Shown here piece by piece: positions 8,170 to 16,960 of a DNA stretch of 64,000 nucleotides (position 1 is its first letter; the number at the start of each line of letters is the position of its first letter). The stretch is from Microbacterium sp. zg-B96. GTDB taxonomy: Bacteria > Actinomycetota > Actinomycetes > Actinomycetales > Microbacteriaceae. The stretch is taken from contig NZ_CP126738.1 in the NCBI RefSeq assembly GCF_030246865.1, forward strand, positions 2,976,001 to 3,040,000, in the 5' to 3' direction. A model generated the notes under the pieces. It searched no databases and had not been told where the DNA came from. It saw only the letters and a list, made by a program, of their open reading frames with translations. The position numbers and the translations under genes were made by a program.

Positions 8170-8844
8170 ATGATCTACCACCTCGCGGGCGACTCGACGG
8201 TCGCACCCATGAAACCGGGCGAGGAGCCCCTGGCCGGCTGGGGCGAGGCCCTCGGCGCCGTCATGGCCGCCCGGGTGCGCAACCTCGCCTTCGGCGGCGC
8301 GACGACGCAGTCGTTCATCGCCTCGGGGGCTTGGCGGGCGCTCGTGGCAGAAGTCGCGGCGGGTGACACGGTGGTGATCCAGTTCGGGCACAACGACCAG
8401 AAGGATGCGGAGCTGGCCTCGCGCGGCGGGTACACCGAGCGTCTCCGCGGGTTCGTGACCGAGGTGCGCGCGCTGGATGCGACGGCGGTCCTGTGCACGC
8501 CGTGCGAGCGGCGTTGGTTCGATGAGGCCGGGCGGGTGACGCCGACGCACGGCGACTACCCCAACGCCGTGCGCGATCTCGCCGTCGAGCTCGGTGCGCC
8601 GCTGATCGATCTGACCGCCTTCACCACGTGGCTGTACGAGGACCTCGGCGCCGCGGCATCCACTCGGCTGCTGTCGCATTATGCGCCGGGCGAGACCGCC
8701 GCGTGGCCTGAGGGGCTCACCGACGACACGCACTTCCGCGTGGAGGGGGCGCGGCGGATCGCGGCGTTCGTCGCGCGCTCGCTGCGGGCCATCGAGCGCC
8801 GCGATGGCGACCGACCCGCGCGCGGCTCGCAGTTGGTCAGCTGA
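8170..8844 (+). CDS. Rhamnogalacturonan acetylesterase-like SGNH hydrolase (CE12 type)
   Basis: This 224-residue enzyme has the four SGNH blocks: GDST at residues 7-10 with the nucleophile serine, a Gly in NLAFGGATT, GHND at 73-76 and DDTHF near 185-189 with the catalytic Asp-His pair. The GDST start and overall length match the CE12 group (RhgT, YesT), which removes acetyl groups from rhamnogalacturonan I. There is no signal peptide, so it would act on imported oligosaccharides. The ATG follows a GGAGG site. It is transcribed away from the ABC-oxidoreductase operon and shares that control region. It fits the PL11 lyase and rhamnose genes elsewhere in the window. Confidence 0.85.
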   Translation: MIYHLAGDSTVAPMKPGEEPLAGWGEALGAVMAARVRNLAFGGATTQSFIASGAWRALVAEVAAGDTVVIQFGHNDQKDAELASRGGYTERLRGFVTEVRALDATAVLCTPCERRWFDEAGRVTPTHGDYPNAVRDLAVELGAPLIDLTAFTTWLYEDLGAAASTRLLSHYAPGETAAWPEGLTDDTHFRVEGARRIAAFVARSLRAIERRDGDRPARGSQLVS

Positions 8845-8886
8845 CCTCTGCCGCGGTGCGGATGCTCCCCCGGGCGCGGGTCGGAG

Positions 8887-9930
8887 TCAGGGGAACGGGA
8901 GCGGGGCGGGGCGGCGGAGCCCGGCGTGCGTCACGGCGGGCCAGCGCGGGTCGGCGGTGAGCACCTCGACGCCGCCGGCGGTGACCAGCACGGTGTCCTC
9001 GACCTTCGCGCCCGGGGCGCTGGGGTTCCACGCGAAGGCGTGGTGCGCCACGATCTCGTCCGTCGTGATCGCCGTCGCCCGCGGGTCGCGCCCGGCATAG
9101 CCGGTGGGCCCGCCCTGGTGGTGCCGCTGCCACTCGTCGGCGCCGAATCCGTGGGCGCCGTACGCCGCGCACCCCGCGGCGAACGCGTCGGCCAGCGTCG
9201 CACCGGGCCGGGTGGCGGCGAAGAAGTCCGCCTCCACTGCGAGGATCCGCTCGTCGTCCGCTCCCGCAGCGCCGACCCAGCGGGTCGCATTCGCGATGAG
9301 CCCGTGCCGCCGGCCGCAGACCACGAGCATCGCGCGGTCGCCGAGCGCAGCGCCGGTGGGGAGTGGATGCCGGTGCGGCAGCCGAGCCCGCCCGGCCACG
9401 AGCACCACGAGCGGGTCGATGCCGCGTTCGACGAGCCCGGCGGCCAGCGCGGCGGCCGCGAGCCGCTCGGTGTGCCGCGGGGACAGCTGCGCCGCGACAT
9501 CCGTCAACGCCTGCGCCACCTCCCGCCCCAGCGCCCGGTAGCGGTCGCGTTCGGCCGGCAGCAGGCTCGCCCGGGCGGCGCGCAGCGCGGCCGCGACCTG
9601 GCTCTCGGCCGTCGCGGCGCCGACGGCGGCCGCGGCTTCGGCGGGCGGCGTCTGCCAGGGCACCGGCACCACGCGGGCGGCGTCGGCGGGGAGCAGATCC
9701 TCCGCGACGAGCCGGTCGGCCTCGTTGGCGGCGACGAACAGAGTGTCGCCTGCTTCGTCGACGCGCACGGCGAGCACGGGCGGGCCGGCGAGCGAGACGT
9801 GGGTGCGCACCCCGTCGAGGTACCACGACACTGCTTCGTGCGACGTGAGCAGGAGCGGCGCCCCACCGGCATCCGCCCTGACGCGCGCGAGGCGCTGCTG
9901 TTTGCGTTCGCGATCGGGGGTGGACGGCAT
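8887..9930 (-). CDS. M24 family (creatinase/prolidase-like) protein, metal site degraded
   Basis: The 347-residue protein has the two-part layout of M24 proteins: a creatinase-type N-terminal domain and a pita-bread C-terminal domain ending in GAKVEDTVLVTAGG. The first metal-binding block, normally two Asp residues in the middle of the domain, is replaced by GLIANATRWVG, while the HHQGGPTGY histidine and final Glu remain. It is therefore unlikely to be a normal dinuclear metallopeptidase. ATG 9930 is preferred over the in-frame GTG six bases upstream because GAGG sits at good spacing. It is divergent from the LacI gene, with a shared operator at 9964-9977. A pseudo-enzyme or another hydrolase activity are both possible. 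Confidence 0.8.
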   Translation of the reverse strand: MPSTPDRERKQQRLARVRADAGGAPLLLTSHEAVSWYLDGVRTHVSLAGPPVLAVRVDEAGDTLFVAANEADRLVAEDLLPADAARVVPVPWQTPPAEAAAAVGAATAESQVAAALRAARASLLPAERDRYRALGREVAQALTDVAAQLSPRHTERLAAAALAAGLVERGIDPLVVLVAGRARLPHRHPLPTGAALGDRAMLVVCGRRHGLIANATRWVGAAGADDERILAVEADFFAATRPGATLADAFAAGCAAYGAHGFGADEWQRHHQGGPTGYAGRDPRATAITTDEIVAHHAFAWNPSAPGAKVEDTVLVTAGGVEVLTADPRWPAVTHAGLRRPAPLPFP

Positions 9931-9963
9931 GGTCACCTCGCGGCTCGGGCGGCCGGGACCGCT

Positions 9964-9977
9964 GGAAAACGATTTCT
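9964..9977. promoter_or_regulatory. LacI-type operator between M24 and lacI genes
   Basis: GGAAAACGATTTCT lies 33 bases upstream of the M24 ATG and 46 bases upstream of the LacI-family ATG. It is a weaker member of the regulon consensus, with an imperfect right arm. The position suggests control of M24 and autoregulation of the repressor. Confidence 0.6.
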
Positions 9978-10023
9978 CGCCATAGTATGGCCCCGAGGGC
10001 CCGCCTCGGAAGGAAGGCCGCGC

Positions 10024-11040
10024 ATGGCGAAGTCACCCGGGAAGTCGACCATCACCGACGTCGCCCGCCACGCCGGGGTATCGCTGTCGACGGTGTCCCG
10101 CGTGATGAACGGCAACGCGACCGTCGACGCCGACCTCGCCGAGCGGGTGCGCTCCGCCGCGGTGGCGCTCGGCTACACCGCCAGTCCACTGGCGCGCAGC
10201 CTCGTGCTCGGACGCACCCAGACCATCGCCGTGGTCGTACCGGATCTGACCAACCCGACGTTCCAGGCGATCCTGCGCGGACTCAGCCGCAGCGCCGCCG
10301 CCGACGGCTACCACGTGCTCATCGCCGACTCGGCCGAGCAGGTCGACGAGGAGCGGGTGCTGGCGACCGAAACGCGTCGGCGCACCGACGGCGTCGTACT
10401 GTGCGCGCCGCGCATGAGCGACGAGGACCTGTCGGCACTGCTGCCCGCCCTGTCCCCCGCCGTCGTGGTCAACCGCCCGCCGCAGGACGGTTCCCCCGTC
10501 GTCGCGGCGGATTACCGCACCGCGTTCGGCGAGCTGATCGAGCACCTCTACGGCCTCGGCCATCGCCGGCTGGCGTACCTGGCCGGCTTGGCGCGCAGCG
10601 CGTCCAACGCCGAGCGGCTGGCGGCCATCGCCGACGCCCGCGCCGCACACCCCGATCTGCAGATCGCCGAACTGCGCGGCGGCGTCGACTTCGCCAGCGG
10701 CGCCGCTGCGGCAGGCGAAGTACTGGCCAGCGGGGCCACCGGCGTGCTCGCCTTCAACGACCTGGTGGCGATGGGGGTGCTCTCCGCGCTGGCCGAGCGC
10801 GGCATCGGAGTTCCCCACGACATCTCGGTGACCGGGTTCGACGACATCCCGTTCGCGCAGTACACCACGCCGCCACTGACGACGGCGGCCGTCCCGTCGG
10901 CCGAGCTGGGCGCGCGGGCGTGGACGGCGTTGCACGCGCAGTTGACCGGCGGACAGGCGGATGCCGCGGTGTCGCTGACCCCGCGGCTGATCGCCCGCGC
11001 CAGCACCGGGCCGGCGGCCGCGGCCCCCACCGCCGGCTGA
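10024..11040 (+). CDS. LacI family transcriptional regulator (probable pectin/uronate regulator)
   Basis: A 338-residue repressor with an N-terminal LacI helix-turn-helix (ITDVARHAGVSLSTVSRVMN, residues 9-28) and a periplasmic-binding-protein-like sensor domain ending with the usual FDDIPFAQYTTPPLTT block. The ATG follows GGAAGG at good distance. It is located directly upstream of the uronate operon (79 bases to its ATG), whose promoter carries two tandem operators, and beside another operator at 9964. It is the most likely reader of the GGAAAnCGnTTTCC sites in this window. The inducer is probably a pathway sugar acid, but nothing in the sequence fixes which. Confidence 0.88.
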   Translation: MAKSPGKSTITDVARHAGVSLSTVSRVMNGNATVDADLAERVRSAAVALGYTASPLARSLVLGRTQTIAVVVPDLTNPTFQAILRGLSRSAAADGYHVLIADSAEQVDEERVLATETRRRTDGVVLCAPRMSDEDLSALLPALSPAVVVNRPPQDGSPVVAADYRTAFGELIEHLYGLGHRRLAYLAGLARSASNAERLAAIADARAAHPDLQIAELRGGVDFASGAAAAGEVLASGATGVLAFNDLVAMGVLSALAERGIGVPHDISVTGFDDIPFAQYTTPPLTTAAVPSAELGARAWTALHAQLTGGQADAAVSLTPRLIARASTGPAAAAPTAG

Positions 11041-11078
11041 CGGCATCCTGTTGCCCGCTCACCCCGCGTGCTATCGTC

Positions 11079-11105
11079 AGAAAACGTTTCCTGAAAGCGT
11101 TTCCT
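11079..11105 (+). promoter_or_regulatory. Tandem LacI-type operators of the uronate operon
   Basis: Two palindromes, AGAAAACGTTTCCT (11079-11092) and TGAAAGCGTTTCCT (11092-11105), sit head to tail with centres 13 bases apart, immediately after a TATCGT -10-like box at 11072-11077 and before the ATG at 11120. Operators just downstream of the transcription start are consistent with repression of the operon. Confidence 0.7.
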
Positions 11106-11119
11106 GACATGAGGTCCCG

Positions 11120-12457
11120 ATGACGATGACCCGCTACGCGCTCCTGGGCGCCGGCCACCGTTCGCAGATGTACATCGATGCGATCACCGGCGACTACGCC
11201 GACCGCGCCGAGCTGGTCGCCATCAGCGAGCCCAATCCGGTGCGGGCGGCCTACGCCGCCGACCACGCCGTCGCGGCCGGTGCCGCCGCCCCGAGCGTGT
11301 GGACGCCGGACCGGCTCGAGGAGATGATCGCCGGCGAGCGCGTCGACCGCGTCATCATCTGCGCCCGCGACGATCTGCACGCCGAACTCATCGTGCGGTC
11401 GCTGGACGCCGGCGCCGACGTGGTGGTGGAAAAGCCGCTCACGATCGACGCCGACAGCGCCGCCGCGATCGAGGATGCCGTCGCGCGCACCGGTCGCAGC
11501 GTCGTGCTGACGTTCAACTACCGGTATTCGCCGCGCAACAGTGCGCTGCGCCAGGTCATCCAGGACGGGCTCATCGGCGAGGTCACCTCTATCGACTTCT
11601 CCTGGATGCTCGACACCAAGCACGGCGCCGACTACTTCCGCCGCTGGCACCGCGAGAAGGTGCACTCCGGAGGGCTGCTGGTCCACAAGTCCAGTCACCA
11701 CTTCGACCTGGTCAACTGGTGGCTGCGGCAGGAGCCGCGCCGCGTCTTCGCCTCCGGCGGTCTGCGCTTCTACGGAGCGGACAACGCCGCCGCGCGTGGC
11801 CTCGGCGTCCGCCCGGACCGGGGCACCCATGAGGGCGAGCACGACGCGTTCGAACTCGACCTGCGCGACGATCCGCGACTGAAGGCGCTGTATCTGGATG
11901 CCGAGGGGCACGACGGTTACCTGCGCGACCGCGACGTGTTCGGCGAGGGCATCACGATCGAGGACAACCTCGCCCTCATCGTGGACTACTCCGGCGGCGC
12001 GACGCTGTCGTACTCGCTCAACGCCCACGCCCCCTGGGAGGGCTACCGCGTCGCGGTCAACGGCACGCTCGGCCGCGCCGAACTCGAGGTGATCGAACGG
12101 GGCGCCGTGCTCGTCGACGAGGGTCTGCACCCGGTGCTCGACCCGAGCGCAACGGATGCCGGGAGCGCTGCGAGCCTGCGCCCGCAGGGCGAGCGCCTGC
12201 TCGTGCAGCGGCACTGGGAAGAGGCGGTGGAGGTGCCCATTCACAGTGGCGCCGGGGGACACGGCGGCGGCGACGCCCTGCTGCTGTCCGACGTGTTCGT
12301 CGGACCGGCGGACGATCCTCTGGGCCGCCCCGCTGACTGGAGCGACGGGGTGCGCTCGATCGCCGTCGGCATCGCCGGCAATCGGTCCCTCGAGACCGGG
12401 CTGCCGGTGCGGGTCGACCAGCTCGGCATCCGGCTGCTGACCCAGGAGCGCCCATGA
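11120..12457 (+). CDS. Gfo/Idh/MocA family oxidoreductase, first gene of uronate operon
   Basis: The 445-residue protein starts with a Rossmann motif (YALLGAGHRS), has the VVEKPLT signature near residue 107 and a second-domain KSSHHFDLVNWWL helix near residue 195. It is longer than the two paralogs at 1494 and 5158 and not closely similar to them. GAGG precedes the ATG. It is the first gene of a five-gene operon whose other products form the oxidative uronate route, and its stop overlaps the next start (ATGA). A role in opening or oxidising an unusual uronate derivative, such as a 4,5-unsaturated or methylated one, would make sense but is inference. Confidence 0.85.
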   Translation: MTMTRYALLGAGHRSQMYIDAITGDYADRAELVAISEPNPVRAAYAADHAVAAGAAAPSVWTPDRLEEMIAGERVDRVIICARDDLHAELIVRSLDAGADVVVEKPLTIDADSAAAIEDAVARTGRSVVLTFNYRYSPRNSALRQVIQDGLIGEVTSIDFSWMLDTKHGADYFRRWHREKVHSGGLLVHKSSHHFDLVNWWLRQEPRRVFASGGLRFYGADNAAARGLGVRPDRGTHEGEHDAFELDLRDDPRLKALYLDAEGHDGYLRDRDVFGEGITIEDNLALIVDYSGGATLSYSLNAHAPWEGYRVAVNGTLGRAELEVIERGAVLVDEGLHPVLDPSATDAGSAASLRPQGERLLVQRHWEEAVEVPIHSGAGGHGGGDALLLSDVFVGPADDPLGRPADWSDGVRSIAVGIAGNRSLETGLPVRVDQLGIRLLTQERP

Positions 12458-13410
12458 GCCGCATCGTCGTCACCGGCGGCGCCGGGCGCTTGGGCCGCAC
12501 CCTGTCGGTCGGACTCGCCGCCGCCGGCCACGACGTGCTGTCGCTGGACCGCGCCGCGTCGCCGGATCTCGCTCGGGCCGGCATCGAACAGCGTGCGATC
12601 GACCTGCGTGACGCGGCTGCCACCCGCGACGCCCTGACCGGCGCCCGCGCCGATGCGGTCGTGCACCTGGCAGCGATCGCGGTGCCCTTCAGTGCGCCGG
12701 AAGAGGTCATCATGCAGACCAACGCGGCGCTGGCGGTGTCGGTGCTGGGTGGCGCGGTGGCGGCCGGGATTGCGAAGATCGTCGCCGCCTCCAGCCCCAC
12801 GGTGCTCGGGTACGGGTCTCCCACGGGGTGGCTGCCGGACCGGTTCCCGCTGGACGAAGACACCCCGCCCCGGCCCTGGAACGCGTACGCGCTGTCGAAG
12901 CTGCTGATCGAGCAGACCCTCGGCATGCTGCAGCGTCAGACCGGCGACGCGGTGCGTTTCGCCGCGTTCCGCCCCTGCTACGTCCTGGCACCCGAGGAGT
13001 GGGCGGGGGCGATCACCCAGCAGGGCCACACGGTACGCGAGCGCCTGGACGACCCGGCACTGTCGGCGCCGGCGGTGTTCAACTACGTCGATGCGCGCGA
13101 CGTCGCCCGGTTCGTCGACACGCTGCTGGCGGCACTGGGCGACATCCCCAACGGCGAGACGTTCTTCGTCGCCGCTGACGACGCGCTGGCCCGGCGGCCG
13201 CTGGCCGAGCTCGTCCCGCAGTTCTACCCCGGCACCGAATCAAGCGCCGCCGTGCTCACCGGCACGGCCTCGGCGTTCTCCAACGCCAAGGCGCGGCGCC
13301 TGCTGGGCTGGCGACCCCAGCACGACTGGCGCAGCGAACTTGCCGCGGCCGCGGCTGCGACCCCCGGCTCCGCCGGTTCCCCCGGCTCCCGAAAGGACGT
13401 TCCCGCATGA
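12454..13410 (+). CDS. NAD-dependent epimerase/dehydratase, uronate dehydrogenase-like
   Basis: A 318-residue extended short-chain dehydrogenase with the NAD motif VTGGAGRLGR at residues 6-15 and the catalytic YALSK at residues 145-149. Its neighbours convert an aldarate to 2-oxoglutarate, so the missing entry step is oxidation of galacturonate or glucuronate at C1 to the aldarolactone. That reaction is done by uronate dehydrogenase (Udh), an SDR of this class. It is about 50 residues longer than typical Udh, so assignment rests on context. Start and stop both overlap neighbouring genes by four bases. Confidence 0.78.
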   Translation: MSRIVVTGGAGRLGRTLSVGLAAAGHDVLSLDRAASPDLARAGIEQRAIDLRDAAATRDALTGARADAVVHLAAIAVPFSAPEEVIMQTNAALAVSVLGGAVAAGIAKIVAASSPTVLGYGSPTGWLPDRFPLDEDTPPRPWNAYALSKLLIEQTLGMLQRQTGDAVRFAAFRPCYVLAPEEWAGAITQQGHTVRERLDDPALSAPAVFNYVDARDVARFVDTLLAALGDIPNGETFFVAADDALARRPLAELVPQFYPGTESSAAVLTGTASAFSNAKARRLLGWRPQHDWRSELAAAAAATPGSAGSPGSRKDVPA

Positions 13411-14306
13411 ACTTCGACGGCATCCTCTTCTTCCCCGTCACCCCCTTCGACGCGGCGGGGCGGATCGACGCCGACCTGCTCGCCGCACACATCACGACGG
13501 GACTCTCGCATGCCCCCGGCGGCATCTTCCCCGCCTGCGGCACAGGCGAGTTCCACGCGCTGAGCGCTTCCGAGGCGGCGACGGTGGTCGGCACCGCGGT
13601 CGCCGCGATCGACGGCGCGGTCCCCGTCGTCGCCGGCACCGGCGGTCCGCTCGGGCACGCCGTCGACGTCGCCCGACGGGCAGCGGATGCCGGTGCCGAC
13701 GCACTCCTTGTGCTGCCGCCGTATCTCGTGGGTGGTCCGCAGGCGGGACTGGTCGCCTACGTCGAGGCGGTGGCCGCGGCATCCGATCTGCCCGTCATCG
13801 TCTACCACCGCGGCAACGCGCAGTTCACCCCCGAATCGATGCGGCGCCTCGCGCAGAACCCGAAGGTCGTCGGCTTCAAGGACGGTGTCGGCGACGTCGG
13901 CGCGGCGCAGCTGATCGTGCGCGCGATCGCCGAAACGGGGCGCGATGACTTCGCCTTCTTCAACGGGCTGCTCACCGCCGAGCTCACCCAGGCGGCGTAT
14001 CGCGGCATCGGCATTCCGCTGTACTCGTCCGCCGCGTTCGCGATGATCCCCGAGGTCGCGAACGCGTATTACCGCGCGTACCGTGACGGCGATGAGCCGC
14101 GGCGCCTGGCGCTGCTGGACGGCTTCTACGCGCCGCTGGTCGCGCTGCGCGACGAGACCCCCGGGTTCGGCGTCTCGCTCATCAAGGCGGGACTGCGCCT
14201 CGGCGGGCTGCCGGTCGGCAGCGTCCGCGCCCCGCTCGTGGACCCGACGCCGGCGCAGGAGGCGCGGCTGGCCGAGATCCTCCACTCCGGGCGGGCGCTG
14301 CTGTGA
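13407..14306 (+). CDS. kdgD: 5-dehydro-4-deoxyglucarate dehydratase
   Basis: This 299-residue enzyme belongs to the DapA/NAL TIM-barrel family. The Schiff-base lysine is Lys158 in VVGFKDG, and the substrate loop reads PACGTGEFHAL near residue 42, typical of KdgD rather than DapA. It removes water and CO2 from 5-keto-4-deoxyglucarate to give 2-oxoglutarate semialdehyde. It overlaps both neighbours (ATGA and GTGA) and sits between the SDR and the enolase-superfamily dehydratase that would make its substrate. The length is normal for the family. N-acetylneuraminate lyase-like activity is less likely given the downstream semialdehyde dehydrogenase. Confidence 0.87.
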   Translation: MNFDGILFFPVTPFDAAGRIDADLLAAHITTGLSHAPGGIFPACGTGEFHALSASEAATVVGTAVAAIDGAVPVVAGTGGPLGHAVDVARRAADAGADALLVLPPYLVGGPQAGLVAYVEAVAAASDLPVIVYHRGNAQFTPESMRRLAQNPKVVGFKDGVGDVGAAQLIVRAIAETGRDDFAFFNGLLTAELTQAAYRGIGIPLYSSAAFAMIPEVANAYYRAYRDGDEPRRLALLDGFYAPLVALRDETPGFGVSLIKAGLRLGGLPVGSVRAPLVDPTPAQEARLAEILHSGRALL

Positions 14307-15391
14307 CCACGGTCGCCTCACTCGACGCGCGCCTCGTGCGCGTGCCGCTGGCACGCCCGTGGGGAGCGGACGTCACCAGCGTCGGCGTGATCGCGACGCA
14401 CCTGGTGCGCTCCGACGGCGCCGAGGGGTGGGGCTTCTCGTGGACACCGCAGATCGGCGCGGAGGCGGTGCTGGCGCTGCTGCAGCACGACATCGCGGCC
14501 GCCGCGGTGGGCCGGACCGCCGAGCCGGGCGCGGTGTGGCAGGCCATGTGGGAGCACCTGCATGAAGCCGGCGGTGGCGGGATCACCACGATCGCCCTCG
14601 CCGGGCTCGATCTTGCACTGTGGGATGCCGCGGCGCGCGCAGCCGGAGGGACGGTGACCGACCTGCTGGGTCGGCAGCGCTCGTCGGCGGCCGCCTACGG
14701 CAGCGGCGTCAATCTCCACTACCCGCTGGAAGAGCTCGTTACGCAGGCCGAGCGGTGGGTGGCATCCGGATTCGACGCCGTGAAGGTGAAGGTAGGCAAG
14801 CCCGAGGTCGCCGAGGACCTGGAGCGTCTCCGCGCGGTACGGGACGTCATCGGGCCCGACCGCGCGCTGATGATCGACGCCAACCAGCGGTGGGACCTCG
14901 ATCGGGCCACCCGGTCGTTGGAGGTGCTGGCGGAGGTGGGTCCGGCGTGGATCGAGGAGCCGCTGCGCGCCGACGACCTCGCCGGGCACGCCGAGCTCGC
15001 CCGTCGCCTGACCGCCACGTCGCGGCTGCCGATCGCCGTCGGCGAGAACCTGCACACCGAGTACCGGTTCGCCGATTTCCTTGCTGCCGGAGCCGCGCAG
15101 ATCGTGCAGCCCAACGTCGTGCGCGTCGGCGGCATCACGCCGTTCCTGCGCATCGCCGAGCTCGCCGCGCGGCACGCAGCGCCGCTGCATCCGCACCTGC
15201 TGCCGGAGCTGTCCGGACAGCTCGCACTGTGCCTGCCGGATGTCGCCGGCGTGGCAGAACCACTGGTCGAGGACGTCGAGGAGGCCGGTTTCGGCAGCCT
15301 CGGCGCGCTCATCGACCCCTCCCCCGTCGCGATCGCCGCCGGGCGCGTGCGCGAGGTGCCCCACGCGGGCCTCGGGCTGCGCTTTCGGTGA
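14303..15391 (+). CDS. Enolase-superfamily sugar-acid dehydratase (aldarate type)
   Basis: A 362-residue mandelate racemase/muconate lactonizing-type enzyme. The KxK motif is Lys161-Lys163, the metal ligands appear as Asp192 (DANQRWD), Glu near 218 (IEEPL) and Glu near 243 (GENLH), and a late His occurs in LHPHL. It would dehydrate glucarate, galactarate or the corresponding lactone to 5-keto-4-deoxyglucarate for KdgD. It is shorter than classical glucarate dehydratase GudD (about 440 residues) and nearer in size to galactarate dehydratases or aldarolactone cycloisomerases. No separate lactonase is encoded here, so acting on the lactone (Gci-like) is a real alternative. GTG start overlapping the kdgD stop. 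Confidence 0.82.
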   Translation: MTTVASLDARLVRVPLARPWGADVTSVGVIATHLVRSDGAEGWGFSWTPQIGAEAVLALLQHDIAAAAVGRTAEPGAVWQAMWEHLHEAGGGGITTIALAGLDLALWDAAARAAGGTVTDLLGRQRSSAAAYGSGVNLHYPLEELVTQAERWVASGFDAVKVKVGKPEVAEDLERLRAVRDVIGPDRALMIDANQRWDLDRATRSLEVLAEVGPAWIEEPLRADDLAGHAELARRLTATSRLPIAVGENLHTEYRFADFLAAGAAQIVQPNVVRVGGITPFLRIAELAARHAAPLHPHLLPELSGQLALCLPDVAGVAEPLVEDVEEAGFGSLGALIDPSPVAIAAGRVREVPHAGLGLRFR

Positions 15392-15419
15392 CCGCTGTTC
15401 CCTGTCGAAAGGACCCGTC

Positions 15420-16862
15420 ATGACCACCACCGCCGAACAGCTCGACGAGATCGCCGCCGCCGCCGCTGCCGCAGCGCCGGTGTGGCGCACCTCGTCGGCA
15501 CCCGACCGCGCCGGATGGCTGCGCGCGCTCGCCGACGCGCTGGACAGCGCCGCCGACGAACTCGTGCCGATCGCCGACCGCGAGACGCGGCTGGGCGAAA
15601 CCCGCCTGCGCGGCGAGGTCGGGCGCACCACGGGCCAGCTGCGGCTGTTCGCTTCTGTCGTAGAGGAGGGCTCGTACTTGGAGCTGATCGTCGACGACGC
15701 GGATGCCGCGGCCACCCCGCCGCGACCGGAACTGCGCCGCATGCTCACCGGGGTCGGGCCGGTCGCGGTGTTCTCGGCGTCAAACTTCCCGTTCGCGTTC
15801 TCGGTGGCAGGCGGCGACACCGCCTCCGCCCTCGCGGCGGGCAACCCCGTGATCGTGAAGGCGCACTCCGGGCACCCGGAGCTGTCGCGGCGCACCGCCG
15901 AGATCGCGGCCGCGGCGCTGGAGGCCGCCGGCGCGCCGGCCGGGTCGCTCGCGCTCGTGGAGGGGCGGGAGGCCGGGAACGCGCTGGTGCGGCATCCGGT
16001 CGTCCGCGCTGCCGGCTTCACCGGCTCGGTCGCCGGCGGGCGCGCGCTGTTCGACCTGGCCGGCGCCCGACCCGACCCGATCCCGTTCTACGGGGAGCTG
16101 GGCAGCGTCAATCCCGTCGTGATCACTCCCGCCGCCGTCGCCACGCGCGGCGCGCAGCTGGCGACCGGGCTGGCAGGATCGTTCACCCTCGGCGTCGGCC
16201 AGTTCTGCACCAAGCCCGGTGTGGTGTTCGTGCCGCGGGGAGCGGGATTCGAGGCGGCTGTCGCCGCTGCGGTCGTCGGCGCGGCGGGCGGGCCCCTGCT
16301 CACCGACCGCATCACCGAGGCGTTCCCGGCGGGCATCGACGCGCTCACCGCCGATGGGTCGGTCGAGGTCGTCGCCCGCGGTGCCGAGACCCCCGACGGA
16401 GCACGGCCGATCGTGCTGGCGACGGATGCCGCCGCCGTCGCCGACCGCCCCGAGACGCTGCTGGAGGAGTGCTTCGGGCCGGTGACGCTGCTGGTGCGCT
16501 ACGACGGCGACGACGACCTGCACCGTGCGCTGCGCGCCGTGCCGGGAAGCCTCACCGCGACGCTGCACGCCGAGGAGGGCGACGACGTCGCCGAGACGCT
16601 CGCGCTGTTGCAGGATCGCGCCGGGCGGGTGCTCTTCGCGGGGTGGCCGACCGGGGTCGCCGTCACGTGGTCGCAGCAGCACGGCGGACCGTGGCCTGCC
16701 ACGACGTCGCTGCACACGTCGGTCGGTGCGACCGCCATCCGGCGGTTCCTGCGGCCGATCGCGTTCCAGGACGCCCCGGAGCGCCTGCTGCCGCCGGTGC
16801 TGCGCGACGAGGCGCTCGCGCGGCTGCCACACCGTCGCAACGGCGTGCTGACAGTGCCGTAG
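15420..16862 (+). CDS. 2-oxoglutarate semialdehyde dehydrogenase (2,5-dioxovalerate dehydrogenase)
   Basis: The 480-residue aldehyde dehydrogenase oxidises the KdgD product to 2-oxoglutarate, feeding the TCA cycle. Catalytic Cys263 lies in GQFCTKPG and the general base Glu226 in GELGSVNP; the GQFCTKPG form is characteristic of the ketoglutarate-semialdehyde branch. The cofactor-contact lysine appears in NPVIVKAHSGHP. ATG 15420 follows AAAGGA. It is the last gene of the operon, 28 bases behind the dehydratase. Confidence 0.88.
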   Translation: MTTTAEQLDEIAAAAAAAAPVWRTSSAPDRAGWLRALADALDSAADELVPIADRETRLGETRLRGEVGRTTGQLRLFASVVEEGSYLELIVDDADAAATPPRPELRRMLTGVGPVAVFSASNFPFAFSVAGGDTASALAAGNPVIVKAHSGHPELSRRTAEIAAAALEAAGAPAGSLALVEGREAGNALVRHPVVRAAGFTGSVAGGRALFDLAGARPDPIPFYGELGSVNPVVITPAAVATRGAQLATGLAGSFTLGVGQFCTKPGVVFVPRGAGFEAAVAAAVVGAAGGPLLTDRITEAFPAGIDALTADGSVEVVARGAETPDGARPIVLATDAAAVADRPETLLEECFGPVTLLVRYDGDDDLHRALRAVPGSLTATLHAEEGDDVAETLALLQDRAGRVLFAGWPTGVAVTWSQQHGGPWPATTSLHTSVGATAIRRFLRPIAFQDAPERLLPPVLRDEALARLPHRRNGVLTVP

Positions 16863-16931
16863 CCGGCATCCGGACGACCGCTGACCCGGTTCTTCCTGAA
16901 TTGTGCGCCGGCGCCGCCGGGCCCCCGGACA

Positions 16932-16954
16932 GGAAAGCGCTTGCCGGGTAAACT
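16932..16954 (+). promoter_or_regulatory. LacI-type operator and -10 box for the GH35 gene
   Basis: GGAAAGCGCTTGCC (16932-16945) is identical to the first site before the binding-protein gene at 470. It is followed by TAAACT (16949-16954), a good -10 seven bases before the ATG at 16961, which would make this message leaderless. The operator would then cover the -35/-10 spacer. Confidence 0.7.
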
Positions 16955-16960
16955 GGGCTC

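Noticed and set aside
13407..14306. Dihydrodipicolinate synthase
   Set aside because: The PACGTGEF loop and the operon with a semialdehyde dehydrogenase and enolase-family dehydratase fit KdgD better.
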